Part shown: in pieces, positions 1-11,047 of the stretch
Layout of the letters: each line of letters opens with the position of its first letter
Numbering within the stretch: position 1 is the stretch's first letter
Assembly (NCBI GenBank): GCA_000708835.1
Contig: DF237031.1
Location: 59,840 to 123,839 of the forward strand
Source of the DNA: Klebsormidium nitens
Lineage: Eukaryota; Streptophyta; Klebsormidiophyceae; Klebsormidiales; Klebsormidiaceae
Direction: 5' to 3'
DNA: 64,000 bases
Program-made: the position numbers and the translations under genes
Notes under the pieces: model-generated
What the model saw: the letters and a program-made list of their open reading frames with translations, nothing else
Database searches by the model: none
Told to the model about the DNA's origin: nothing

Positions 1-34
1 GAACGGACGGAACGGACGGTGAGAAGAAGCTCAC

Positions 35-3000
35 CTGGCGCTCTCAGTGCGCGCGCGAAGTCCGAGTGCAGGTCATAGCTGCCGTCTCTCTGCTGTAGCA
101 GAACCAGCCGCCAAATCTGTGCCCGCCGTCTCCACCCCCGCCGGTTCAGGTTGTTCCACATCATCACCTTCAGCTTCTCCATGTATGCGCGGAAGTCAAC
201 TAGGAGAGCGTGCTGCCGGGCCATGCTGAAAGCAGACCCTGCCCCCGCTTGTACCTGGACACGATTATACAAGAAATATTAATAAGCTTTACCCTATCGA
301 CGGTGTTGATTGTTCCACATCATCACCTTCAGCTTCTCCATGTAAGCGCGGAAGTCAACTAGGAGAGCGTGCTGTCGGGCCAGGCTGAAAGCGGAGCCCG
401 CCCCCGCTTTCACCTGGGCACGGAAAGTCGACGATCCTTAATAAGCTTCCGTTTGAATCCGGTTTCGAAGAGCTACATCTTTCCAGTCAAGAACCTCGAC
501 CTTTTCGATACGAGCCGGAGAGGTCCACACGGAAGCCTGCTATCGCGCCAGGTAACAGCCGACCCGCCCGCGCTTTCACCTTGGGGAGTGAGTAAAGAAG
601 TTCCGATAAGCTCTAGCTGAAAGGGGTACCAAGGAGTCACACTTTCCAGCCAACTTTGTCTGCTCGAAAGGGGCCTGGGAAAAATTATAAGCCCTGCAAG
701 GTCGGCGTTCCCGAGTGCACAGAATAATGAGACAACAAGGCCTCTCAGTTTTTTTCCTTCTCTAGTATCGTGTGAAGCTCCCCCAATAATGTGCACACAC
801 ACATCCACACACCTCGCTTGTGTCCCCAGCGACAAGCAGCCCCTGCTGCTGGAAGTACGCCGCCGCCAGGCTGACGTAGTTGGCGCACTCCGCTGACGTC
901 AGCACCCCCCACGCGTCCAGGTATCCCAGCACGAGGGCGGTACCCACGAACCGGGACACCACGCTCTCGCCAACTATCGCCGGTTCCTCAATACCCATCG
1001 GTTCGGTCCCGGGCGCTGGAACCGGGGGATCCCTCTCGGGAGTTGACGTGCCGCTCGGACTGCCGGGGGCGCTCACTCGTCCGCCCAGTTGAGCAGGCGG
1101 AGTGACCGGTGCGTTGACACGTGTGACTGACGTCCGCTTTTGACCGCTGGGTGGCGTCATCCGGTCGGTTTGCGCGCGCGCTTTACCTCCCGGGGGAGTC
1201 AACCGGTCACTCGAGGGCAAAACCGTAACCGGGGGTTCCTCTTCCAGGGCGGAAGGGGCTCGTGACGTGGAGAAAGGGAACGGGGACCGGCGGGCCGGGG
1301 TGTTGGGCTCGTGGGTTATGAAGGTATAAGTGGGCAGCGCAGTGCATAAGCGGGAGTATAAGATGCCGAGCTTGCCGGCGAGGAGGGGGGCGGGGCCGGG
1401 GAATGCGTCCGCGTCGTTGACTTGGCCGTCGCCATTCATGTCCTCGGCGCCGGTGTACCTTCACCAGTCGAGATAAAAGTCAAGAAAGATAACATAATAA
1501 GCCGACAATAATAAGCATCGACTAACACTAAAAACCCTAACCCAAAAAGGTACCTGCTCCGCACCCGTACCCAACCACCAAACCTACCTAGTGCTGTTAA
1601 AATATCATTATCTCGGCCCATTTTCAAACTTTCTCGAGTTTAATCCAGTCAAGAGTTGGTTCTGAGTCAAGAGTGCATGAGTGTTATACGGTGCAACGAC
1701 TTGTCGTAATCTTCCTACCCCGCTCCACTTCGCTCCGCGAGGCATACGGATTTCAAAGCAGATTTTGCAACAGACCCAATTTCAGGAATGCATTGGGTCC
1801 ACTCTCAAAACAGTCCTGTCCGGGATATGAATACATTTCAAAACGCTCAGAACTTTTGAGTTCGAAAGAAAGATTCAGGCGGCAATACCGACGGAGCGGC
1901 TCAGACGTTACACTTTTGGCAAGCCAGATTGTACGCGTCACAATATGGGACTTGCAGACAGAGGAGAGGCCAACAAGAGAGATCCATCTGGCCCTTTCAA
2001 GTCATATGCATATAAACGCAATCCCCCGTGCATCAGCAATCTGTTAACAAAGACAATTGCCCGGTGACGAGACCCTTCCAAAACTTCGTCCGGAATGGTG
2101 ACCATTATTTTCGTGACGCGGTACAAAATAGCTGCTGGCGTGAAAATCCCAAAGCCCGCGTTAAAAACGACCCGCCCGTGACCTAACAACTGCGTACCTT
2201 CCCCCCTTGAGCACTTCGTGGAAGCTCCACGTGAAGGCGCCGTTGGGCATCGCTTTGAAGCCGTAGCGGGGGATCCCCTTCCAGCCGCCGTCGATCTCGG
2301 TCGACATGAGCTCGAGGAAGACCAGCCGCCGTTGCGTTCGGACAAAGTGACGCATCAGAACGTCACCAACTATCTGCAAATCAGAAGGGTGAGACAAACG
2401 CGTGAGATAGGTGACAAGCGTCCGTGAACTGGACTGACGTGTCTTCACGCGACTAAGTTGGTTGACAAGAGCTCGAGGAGGAATAGGAAGTGACCGCGAC
2501 GCCTTCAGAAAGAGATGGCACGACGAACTGAAGCGTGCAAACTAAACAGGTTCTACGATTTAAGGGCTTGCTTAATTCGTCGATCGCGTCAACCGTGGAT
2601 TGAAGGTGGGTAATGGTCCGCTACAGGTCTTCTACAAGTCAAGCCCGAAGGGTGGCTGAGAATCCCATTCGCAAGCTTGCTTTTAGATGGAACCAATCAT
2701 GGTGAGAAAAGTTGACTTGAGACACACCTTTTAGATGGAACCAATCATGGTGAGAAAAGTTGCCTTGAGACACACCCTTTAGATGGAACCAATCATGGTG
2801 AAAAAATTTGCCTGGAGACACACCGACGCAAATTCACGGCCGCTACCGCAACCAATAGCTCGCTTCTTGTTGATGGAGTGAAGGCCTGTCTTTGCACTCC
2901 TCTCTCTGTGAAGTTCGGCGTCCCTCAATACGCACTCAAACACAGCTTCAACTTACCATAAGATTGTAAGGACGCCTCAAACAGCCAGGGGCTTATAGAC

Positions 3001-6000
3001 CTCGACTTCTTTGCAACGCTCAGCACACACCACTCGTTAGTGTCAACAAAGAAGGCTAGGGGGCAAGAGGAAGGCTTGACACTCACCATGATCACCGCGA
3101 GAAGACCAATCACGATCAGCGGGACCGGCGTCTTGTACGCCGACTTTAGATCGCTCAGGTCCGCAAAACTCAGCACGTACACGTCCGGCGGTGTGAATAC
3201 GCCCGCGAAGTCCGTGAGATGAGTGCACGCGCAGTGGAGAGTCGCGTCGAATACGCAGCCTGGGCCTTGGAACCCTTGGGTGGTTTCGTTGAAGAAACAC
3301 GCCTGGGTTGGTTCGGTGAGAGTGCACGGGAAGTCCGGCGAGACTGGGGTGAAGCGGCGGAATCCGTTTCCGTTGGAGTCGACGAGGAGGAACTTGGATT
3401 CCTGGCAGTTGGTGCCGGTCAGGTCGATGGACCATAGGTCTTCGATCCTCTGCGAGAAAGTGCGGACAATCGATGTAAGGGGGTTGGAAACGGGTGTCTA
3501 ATCAGTACGCACGGCTTGCAAATCCTTTTCAACTAGGTGATTGAGCGACCGGCCTTTCGAGAATCAACAAAGACAAAATCAGCTAATCAAGTCTGCTCCT
3601 ATGATATGGTAGTGAGCAGACGTGTTTTGTATCCTCTTATTTTGACAAGATTTAAGTGACTCAAAGATTGAAGTCTTCGTAGATGAGTATGACGATGGGC
3701 AAAAAGAGGACTCCAGAGAATGGTAAAGATGAGGCGCCTTAGAGCAATCAACTACTTGGAAGGATTCAACAGTAGTTACGAACCGTCACAAGGGCACGTG
3801 AAAATTAGCACCACGGTCTGAAAGCGCAAATTAGGAGCGGAGTGACAAAGTCAAGGTTTTGTTTTCCCCTATTATTAAGCCTTTCTACAAGAGCTTTCAG
3901 ATTACGTGGGAGAGCTTCTATGAAGTTGCTTGAAAGGACCTTAGATTTTTCACTTTTTCTCAAAAGGCCTCACCTGAGCTCCCTTCAGCGCTACGCCGTT
4001 GTTCTTCCAACTCGAGCTCCGCCCCGGGGGGCTTGGATTAGGCAGCGCCACGCACCCCTGCTTGGCGTAGCTCGGCGAGGGTGTGTTCGCACTGGTTTCA
4101 TTGAAGTATTCACACCGCGCGCTGCTCCCCAGACCGCCCCTCGTACTCACACTGCTGACGTCGAGCGGCATGTTGAAGGTTACAACACCCTTGATCTGAA
4201 CCGCGCTGCCGTCGGGTTTGGTTAACACTAACCCTGATACCCCAGTGCTGAGCAGCGTCTCCCCGGTCTGGTACGGGTCTCCGGCGAACACTAGCACCTG
4301 CGAATCTACTTGCGTGTCGCCCGGAAGAGCTCCGGAGGGCACGGTGAACGTCGCGCTTGTGAGTGCGCTTGAGCAGTCGGACCCGGGAGCTCCTGCCGCA
4401 AGATCCAAATCCGCTGTTCCGTCCGACCTGCGAACGGACATCGCGATTCCGGCGGAAGCCACGCAGATGGGGGCCTCCCCGGGGTTCACTCCCGCCAGCA
4501 GCGCCTCCGCGGCCTGCGACGTAACGCCCCTTATCTGCAGCCCCTGGGCGGCGTTACTCCCGCTGACCTGCCTCAAACTGCTCAGCGTGTCGAAGACCGG
4601 CTGCACCGCTGCGGAGTTCAACGTCACCCCCGCCGCGACCACCGCCGTCAGCGATGACGTCAGCGCATCTAGTGCGACCCTCTGCGACGCGGTCGTGATC
4701 TGAGACGGAATCGCAACGATGCTCGAAAGCGTTCCGGCCACCGAGACGAGGCTCGAAACGAGAGCGCTCTTGCTAGCGCTTTTCAGACTGCTACTGATCG
4801 TGCTGACCGCCTGGAGCATCTTGAACCGGGAGGAACTAGAGGCGGCGGCATCCGTTCCAGAACCGGAACCGGAACCGGAACCGGAGTTTCCGTTCAGCAG
4901 CGTGCTCAGCCCGTTGATGTAGACCAGTGCCGTTGACGTATTCCCGGCGGAAACGGCGGTGTCCACGGAGCTGAGGATGTCATTAGACGCCGCCGTGACG
5001 TTTATGTTTGCAGAGGACGCCCACTGTGACGTCACCGCCAAGCTGGCGCTCCCGACGAGCCCCAGCGAATCCATGACTGACACGTGGACCGTCACTTGGT
5101 AGTTCCCGGCCGTCAGCCCCGAAGGGAGGATGCTGACGACAGTTGCGCTGGGCTGGAATGACGTCAGCTGGATGGCAGGCGCGGTGCCGCGCGCGAGTGA
5201 GTACCCGAACTGATACTGGAGGGGACCTGCAGGAAAGTCGTGAATTGCTGAGTCAGCAGTTAAAACCCTATCTGTAAGATAGATCAACGGCATCTCATTG
5301 CTAAAAACGAAAGGCAGCAACAATGGGTGAATCCAGCACTTGGGTTCCTGAACTAGCCTTGCATTCAAACGAAGTGCGAGGAAGATCCTAATCGATCGCG
5401 GCTTTTGTGTTGAAGCGCGCGGATCTAACGTGCCGAGCTTTAGAGCCCCTTTCCTCTGAACAATCATCGAACCGAGTTTTGGGTCGAGAAGATAGCAGTT
5501 CCATGTGACGTTCTGTTCAATCTGTCGAGAAGTATCGCCCGGCCTTTTGAACTTGGGCAAGCAAAACGACTGGAACATAGTTGGAAAAAAGAGAACAGAC
5601 GTGAAGCGCTTTTTTTCGCCGAGTAAGAAAGCGGCTCTGGCACGCAGTCTGTTACCCGAATGCGATCAATACGCTGAACAGCGTCCGGAAAACGTGACCC
5701 TTACCTGCGCCATCGGTCCATTGGTTTGCTGCGCTGATCGTGAAAGCTGTGGAAAGGGGAGTGCCGCTCGAAGGGCTGACTCTAAGGCCAGGGAGCGTTG
5801 TGGGACGGGGGGGCTGGCTCACACTGACTGTGAGGTTCGCGGAAGTGCTCCTGGAAAACGAAACTTGTAGTGATTCGGATTGTTGCTTCTTCAGAGTCCA
5901 GATTTTGATAGGAGGTTCGATCCCAACAGTGCCTCAGCCCACGACGTCGTGAAGCCGGAGAAAGCGTACTGCGAGGAAAGCGAGGACGCCTTGGCCGAAA

Positions 6001-7510
6001 ATGCATTCGAATCACAAAGTCTCCAGAGCAACGACTACACGAATGACGGAGGCCCGATTTCGCTGAGGACAGAGTTTTTCGACTCATTCGCCTTCGTTTG
6101 GAACTTCGTTGTTGCGGTGATGAACAACCAGCAAAGAGGACAAGCCCTCAGCTGTTTTCCCGGCATAGCAAAGAGTCTAATCCTCGAACCCCAACCGCAT
6201 TGAGAATCGAAAATATCGTCACAAACGGCACGGTCAAGGCGAACCTCACCCTCCAGGATCCGTGACAGTGAAAATGAGGAGGTACTTCTGGCCCGGCGTC
6301 AGCACATCTGGCTTGATGACCAGAAAACTCTGGTTGCCGCCCGTGCTCGTCACGGCGGAGCTGCTGAGATTGACTTGCACGGAATCTGTCGGAGCCTGGG
6401 ACCAGCGGAACCGGAGGTCCTTCGCCGTGGTAAGAGACGAGACGGAATAGAGGCCCTGTAGGAAGAAAGAAAGGGACGCTAAGGACACGAAAAAGTGTGT
6501 GCGATGGATCTCAACAGGGCCTCAGACCGGCGGGATTGCAGGTTAATCGCCGGATGACAAAATTCGATGGGAAAGCTTCGGAGAAGCAGAAGGTCAGGTT
6601 GAGACGTGGGTTCGTCACTTAAGGGAGGTGCTTAAAACAACCGAGGAGAGGATCTAGTTCTTCAACAGGCAAATCAGGGCAACCACCTTGCAGAGTTTTA
6701 GTAATTCGTAGAGCGTCAGAGCTGACAGCTGACACAGTCGGGCTTCATCGAGTCAACTAGAGACGCGAATACTGGACACAGTCAAGCACCATGTGACTTG
6801 GAAACCCGAGTCCGTAATCATTGGGATGGGGAAAGGGAGCATAAAGTCGGTGAAAAACAGCACACGCGATGATTGCTTGGCCCAAAGCAAATCACGATAA
6901 GGAAGTCCAAGCCTTGTTCGCTAAGAGAGATACAGGATCAGTGACAGGAAAGCGTGATCGTAAGCAGAAATCTTACTTGAAGCATCAGCCTCTGTCCCGG
7001 GTTGCAGTTCTCGGCGCTTCCCTCCGTCACGTTGATCGCCACGTTCCACGGGGCAACCCTCGCCACCGTCACCGTAACGCTCGCACTCCCGGTGCTAGCA
7101 GCGTTTCGTTGGTCCGTCACCATAACCGTCAACCGAAACTCGCCGTAGTCCCACGTGGTGTCGGGTTTCACCTGGAGCTGCGTCCCCCCGTTCGCGAGCG
7201 CGACTTGGTTCGAAAACGGACACGTGTCCCCCCAGGTACTGTTTGCACTGCTTACGACGAGGCATCCCCAGGTGATTTGGTACCTCGAAACCGGACCGGG
7301 GTTAATGGCGGCGTTAAGGCTAACCAGCTGGCCCGTGATGTAGCTCGCAGACCCGGTTAAGGCGACCGTAAAGCCGGGAGCGGGACCGGGAGGGGTTGGG
7401 GAAGGGGGAAAGAAAATAGCAGGCGGATTTGGGGTCGGCTGGGCAGCTGAATAGGTCAGGAGAAGGAGTAGCGCGGAGACTCGGAGAAAGAAAGGCCCCT
7501 GAGACGTCAT
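35..7510 (-). CDS. REJ + GAIN/GPS + EF-hand receptor-like protein (polycystin-1-like front half), 3' end off the window
   Basis: Eight exons are read on the minus strand: 7510-6977, 6455-6250, 5850-5705, 5226-3974, 3449-3087, 2373-2198, 1458-813 and 254-35. All have GT-AG borders and matching phases, giving about 1181 codons before the window edge. The start ATG opens a signal peptide (hydrophobic run ending near SAAQPTP). The next several hundred residues match the REJ (receptor for egg jelly) style of polycystin-1, rich in Ser/Val/Thr strands with an SG-repeat linker. Exon 5 carries a GPS motif, visible as LHCACTHLTDFAGVF, the autoproteolysis region of GAIN domains, followed by one membrane segment (PLIVIGLLAVIM). 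The cytosolic part holds an EF-hand-like loop (DMNGDGQVNDAD) and a Pro/Ser/Thr-rich linker. REJ, GPS and the TM are seen; signalling or mechanosensory function is inference. PLAT or polycystin channel domains would lie beyond the left edge. Confidence 0.82.
297..415 (-). repeat. Exon-edge echo of the exon at 254-35, with a more decayed second copy at about 540-588
   Basis: Read on the minus strand, this segment repeats the acceptor and first ~100 bases of the exon at 254-35. It has the same frame (VKAGAGSAFSLARQHALL) and few changes, and it contains a TTCCGTGCCCAG acceptor. After MMWNN the copy diverges and meets an in-frame TAG, so splicing into it would truncate the protein. A further copy at about 588-540 keeps only the start (VKARAG...). 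Both lie upstream of the functional exon in gene sense. Confidence 0.8.
2681..2824. repeat. 48-bp minisatellite, three units, in an intron
   Basis: Three head-to-tail copies of a 48-bp unit start at 2681, 2729 and 2777. Each begins with TTTAGATGGAACCAATCATG and ends in GACACACC. The first two units differ at very few positions; the third has more changes. The array lies in the intron between the GPS/TM exon and the next exon of the REJ-GPS gene. I see no convincing match to either flanking exon, so unlike the other repeats here it does not look like an exon-edge copy. Confidence 0.9.
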
Positions 7511-8720
7511 GACCTGCAACAGAGACACGTCGCGAGACCTCAGAACCTTGCCGGCCAACGGGTAACCAGAGCATCGCAAACAGACTATCATTGATTGTGG
7601 GGTTTGTAATAAGTGCACCGGCCTTTCAAAATAATTTGCATCTAAAACTGAGACGCGAAGTAAACAATCTTGCTGCGATACGGTGCGCAAGGAAGCTGTT
7701 CTTCGAAGCTCTTCCAGCCAGATTCCGGAGCCTAAACACTGAGTTTCGCTGTTCGAAATTTACACCGTGACTGACGGATTGAAATAAATTTCGATTGCGC
7801 AACTCGCCTTACTTCGGCTTCAGGCCGCACTTCGGGCAGTATGTAGTTCCTCGATGATAAATCCAAGGCCCGCACAGCATCTTCTGCGGCAACCGACTCT
7901 AGCCTTGATTTCGTTATTCTGATTCTAAATTGAGCAGTGCAACTTTTTGAAATAGTGGCAGGTTGTTGATGTCGATAACTTCCTCGTCACTTCTCTTGCT
8001 ATCCTATCGTGCCTACCCCGCCTGATGCGGAAGGTTCTAGTTGTAATCTTCCAGCCCAAACCGTGCACGTCTCGTTTCCTGTGACTCCCTCGCGCCTAGC
8101 TTCAGCGCCTTGCTTTGACTTTCAATACCTGGCTACCTAAGCTGGGAATCTCTTCTAACCTACATCGTTGCTTGTGCAGTTATTCTATATGGCCAGTCCA
8201 TACACCGTGGTTATGCAGTACATGCTCTTGTTCTCCCACTTCACAGTACGGCTCCCTGGAACAAAGACAAAATCAAAACGTTTCAAACTTTCAACAAGTC
8301 TTTCCTTCAAGCTGGCCAAAACCTTTGTACAGAACACAGTGCTTTAAAGGTGTTTTCATTCTGCTAGTAAAGGCTGGTCACCTCCATAATTGGCCGGCCC
8401 CTTTCAGGCACCATCTGAGACTGCACTACTAGAAGCAAGGAGGCCAATTGCCCCAATCTTGGGCAGACAAGAACGCTTCACAAGAAGGACACTCCTTTTC
8501 CGATCTTGCAACCCAGTCTGTTGCAGAAACAGTCGTTTAGGACCGTGCTGTTGCGCTTAATCACGCTTGCAAGTCTGTGGAATCTCAGAGGACTCGTGTG
8601 TACTATTGCCTCCAAAAGCTCGAGAGAATAGGTATTCACCGAAACCCTCACACATCTTTACAAAGCCCCATATCTTAGTACAGGGTATCTGGTGTGCTGT
8701 ATGAATGCTTTTCAGCTCAC
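7511..8720. other. Intergenic stretch, no gene recognised
   Basis: This stretch separates the 5' end of the REJ-GPS gene from the transposase-like exons that read the same way. It has no open frame with protein character on either strand. The first few hundred bases should hold the promoter and 5' UTR of the REJ-GPS gene. The right part may hold the 3' end of the transposase-like gene: joining at the acceptor near 8588 would give a quick in-frame stop. Confidence 0.5.
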
Positions 8721-10297
8721 CATCAGTGCTGTTGTCCCAGAAGCACGAGCTGGCAGTGTGCAGGCCCGCTCCGTTCTTCTGCATGATGATGCAAGTCACT
8801 GCAAACGAGCAAAGCTTTAGCTCAGGTTACAGCCTCCGAAGCCTGTTCTCTTTACTACAGTCTAAATAGGCTGTTGATAAGGTGCTTCTTTGCTGGAGAA
8901 CAGCTGTGGCTAAAGAGCTTGCCCTCCAAGTTCTGTATCCCCTTTGCCTCCTTTTGTGCCACGTTTGGAGATCCTTAGAGGCTGCCCCCTCACAAGAGCA
9001 CGCGTTCGACATGAGACAGGGGATCCAAGTCAGGGGCTGTTCTCTAGATGTCAAAGGCTATTCTCTCTGATTTAGGAACTGGCATTTACACCGGTGTGTT
9101 CAGAGCCCCAGCTGTGCTTCTAACAGTGGCGCCTCACCGATGTACTTGAAAGGCTTGTTCATGGCAGTCAAGCGCTTCAAGCAGCTCTCCACAACGTTGT
9201 TGGTCCACTGGCCAATCTGAAAGGCATGTCGAGGCATCAGTAAAACCATGTCATGCAGAGTATCTAAAAGGAAGTTGGAGTTTGCTGCATTGTGCCAACC
9301 TTTACGAGCAGCCTGGAATATGCAACTGTCCATTTCACGATTTAACATGCAAATATAAGTAGAGGAAGGCTTGCTGGGGATTTCCATGTCTCACAAGGGT
9401 CAACTAACAACCAAATGCAACCTCCACATGTTCAATGTAGCAGCTGAACATTGCAAGAGAGGCCAGTCAAGTTTTGCTGCTAATACCAGATAAGTAGATT
9501 GATCGAAGTGGTAGTTTTCCCCTTGACTAGGTTCTTCCCTGACATTCCACACGAACATAGGGCAGACTGGGTACGCTACTCAAGCAGATAGACTTGCCGT
9601 TGCCATCAAACACCTGGTCAGAAGAACTACTGCTTAATGCTCTCTGGTTGCGACGGTCACTCGGGATGATCGACCGCTGTTCAATAGCTCTCCCATGTTT
9701 CCACCGAGCTGCGAATTGAGCTGCCACTCAAAAGCCGAGTTTCTTGCCCCTCAGAAAGGGTGGCAAGCTTCTTCCGCCACCTTCAAATCTTTTGAAGCAT
9801 ATAGCAGTCAACATACAGTAGTCTGTCTTGCCTACGTAGCTAGGAGCCCCATCTTGCTCACCTTTGTTTGATTGTAAGCTGCATTCATGAGGGCCCCATC
9901 AACAGCTTCTTTGATGATGTTGTTGACGTCATCAGCAACAAAGGCAGCCTGTTTTGAACAAAATCGTCAATTTGTGGACAACCTTTGCCCGAAAAAGTGT
10001 TGCCCTCAATCGAAGCTGATGGGCAGCTGGCAGCGGATGACAGCATATTGCGATGGTGAATCTCCTCAATTCTCTTGCTATGTTAACAGTATTTCTACGT
10101 TGCCAGCTATGCAAGGGGACATTCTTGCCACCGGCGATTTTCTCCCATGAGGACCAAGTCCTCGCTCGTTGTTAGACCTGCTGCCCCTACTCATTCTTGG
10201 CAAAAGACGAAGCTTCAAGACCAAGGTAGGAAATTCGCTGCAAGTTTTGAGCGGATTGTGGTCAGCTCACCTCCTCAGATGACTGGAGGTCGTCCAT
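8721..10297 (-). CDS. MULE-type transposase-like gene of short exons
   Basis: Five minus-strand exons join in phase: an ATG exon 10297-10271 (MDDLQSSEE), 9948-9862, 9720-9661 (weakest), 9312-9138 and 8798-8721. The 9312-9138 exon reads [14 protein letters not shown] and then [18 protein letters not shown]. This resembles the C-terminal part of Mutator-like transposases, where a TNN/TSN-x-x-ES motif follows a helical region, but no DDE residues can be placed. The exon structure and short length suggest a domesticated or decayed element rather than an active transposon. I see no terminal inverted repeats around it. The 3' end is undefined. The splice sites are good; the family assignment is tentative. 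Confidence 0.4.
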
Positions 10298-11047
10298 GAT
10301 TGCTCACAGTTCACGTCTTTCCCAGCATCGATTGTTTGCAGCTACAAAATATCGTGTGGTGTCTCGCAAATGCACCTCTCTTGCTTATTTGGCAGGGATC
10401 CGGAAGCTCATCTGCAGCGAAACAACGCCTTCAGCTACAGCTGTTCGCTGTGCTCATATCTCGAAGAGAAGCGCCAAATGCAAGTTGCGTTTACAGAAGA
10501 GCACAGTTGACCGTAGCAGCACAGGTTGCAATGATGCAGGGCAAGGAAGACTAGGAACATGTGAATGAGCACTTCTCCTCAAACCATTTTGAGCCGTTGT
10601 ATTTCCTTGCTTTTTCTTATCCAACGGTGTCATAATTGCGAAATTAGGGTTCCGCCAGTGGCCCCCACTGTGTTTGGCCCCACATTGCGATCAGAGAATG
10701 CAGCTCTAGATGCGTTGATTTGCTATCTGATGATGAAGTTGAAAGTTTGTGCTCCTGCTTCAATCCAAGGAAGGGCGCCTCAAAGCGTAGAGGATTGTTT
10801 CAAATGTTCGTCTCTGCATCCATATAGATAAGAACTTCGCGTTCTTATTTAGCTGTTTGGGGCCCAAGATTTACGTTCTTAGCTGTCTGGTGCTTAAATT
10901 CCAAGCTGCCCAATTGTCGATTCAGCATGGCATATTGACTAAGCTAGTGGTTGTTGAATCCAGAAACCTGGAGCAGGCTCTTCTGCAAGTAAGAGAGAGC
11001 CCCAGCATCCTTTTCAAATTACCTCCTGCTCGTGACTCCTCACACAC
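10298..11047. other. Divergent intergenic stretch, no gene recognised
   Basis: This stretch lies between the minus-strand transposase-like start at 10297 and the proposed plus-strand transit-peptide exon at 11048. Short frames exist on both strands but none has protein-like character or domain motifs. It probably holds the promoters of both flanking genes. Confidence 0.4.

Noticed and set aside
2681-2824. CRISPR-like array
   Set aside because: The units are contiguous 48-mers without unique spacers, inside an intron of a eukaryotic gene.
3950-5578. Single 542-codon frame taken as one exon
   Set aside because: The part right of 5226 and left of 3974 lies beyond good splice sites and reads as intron; only 5226-3974 fits the neighbouring phases.
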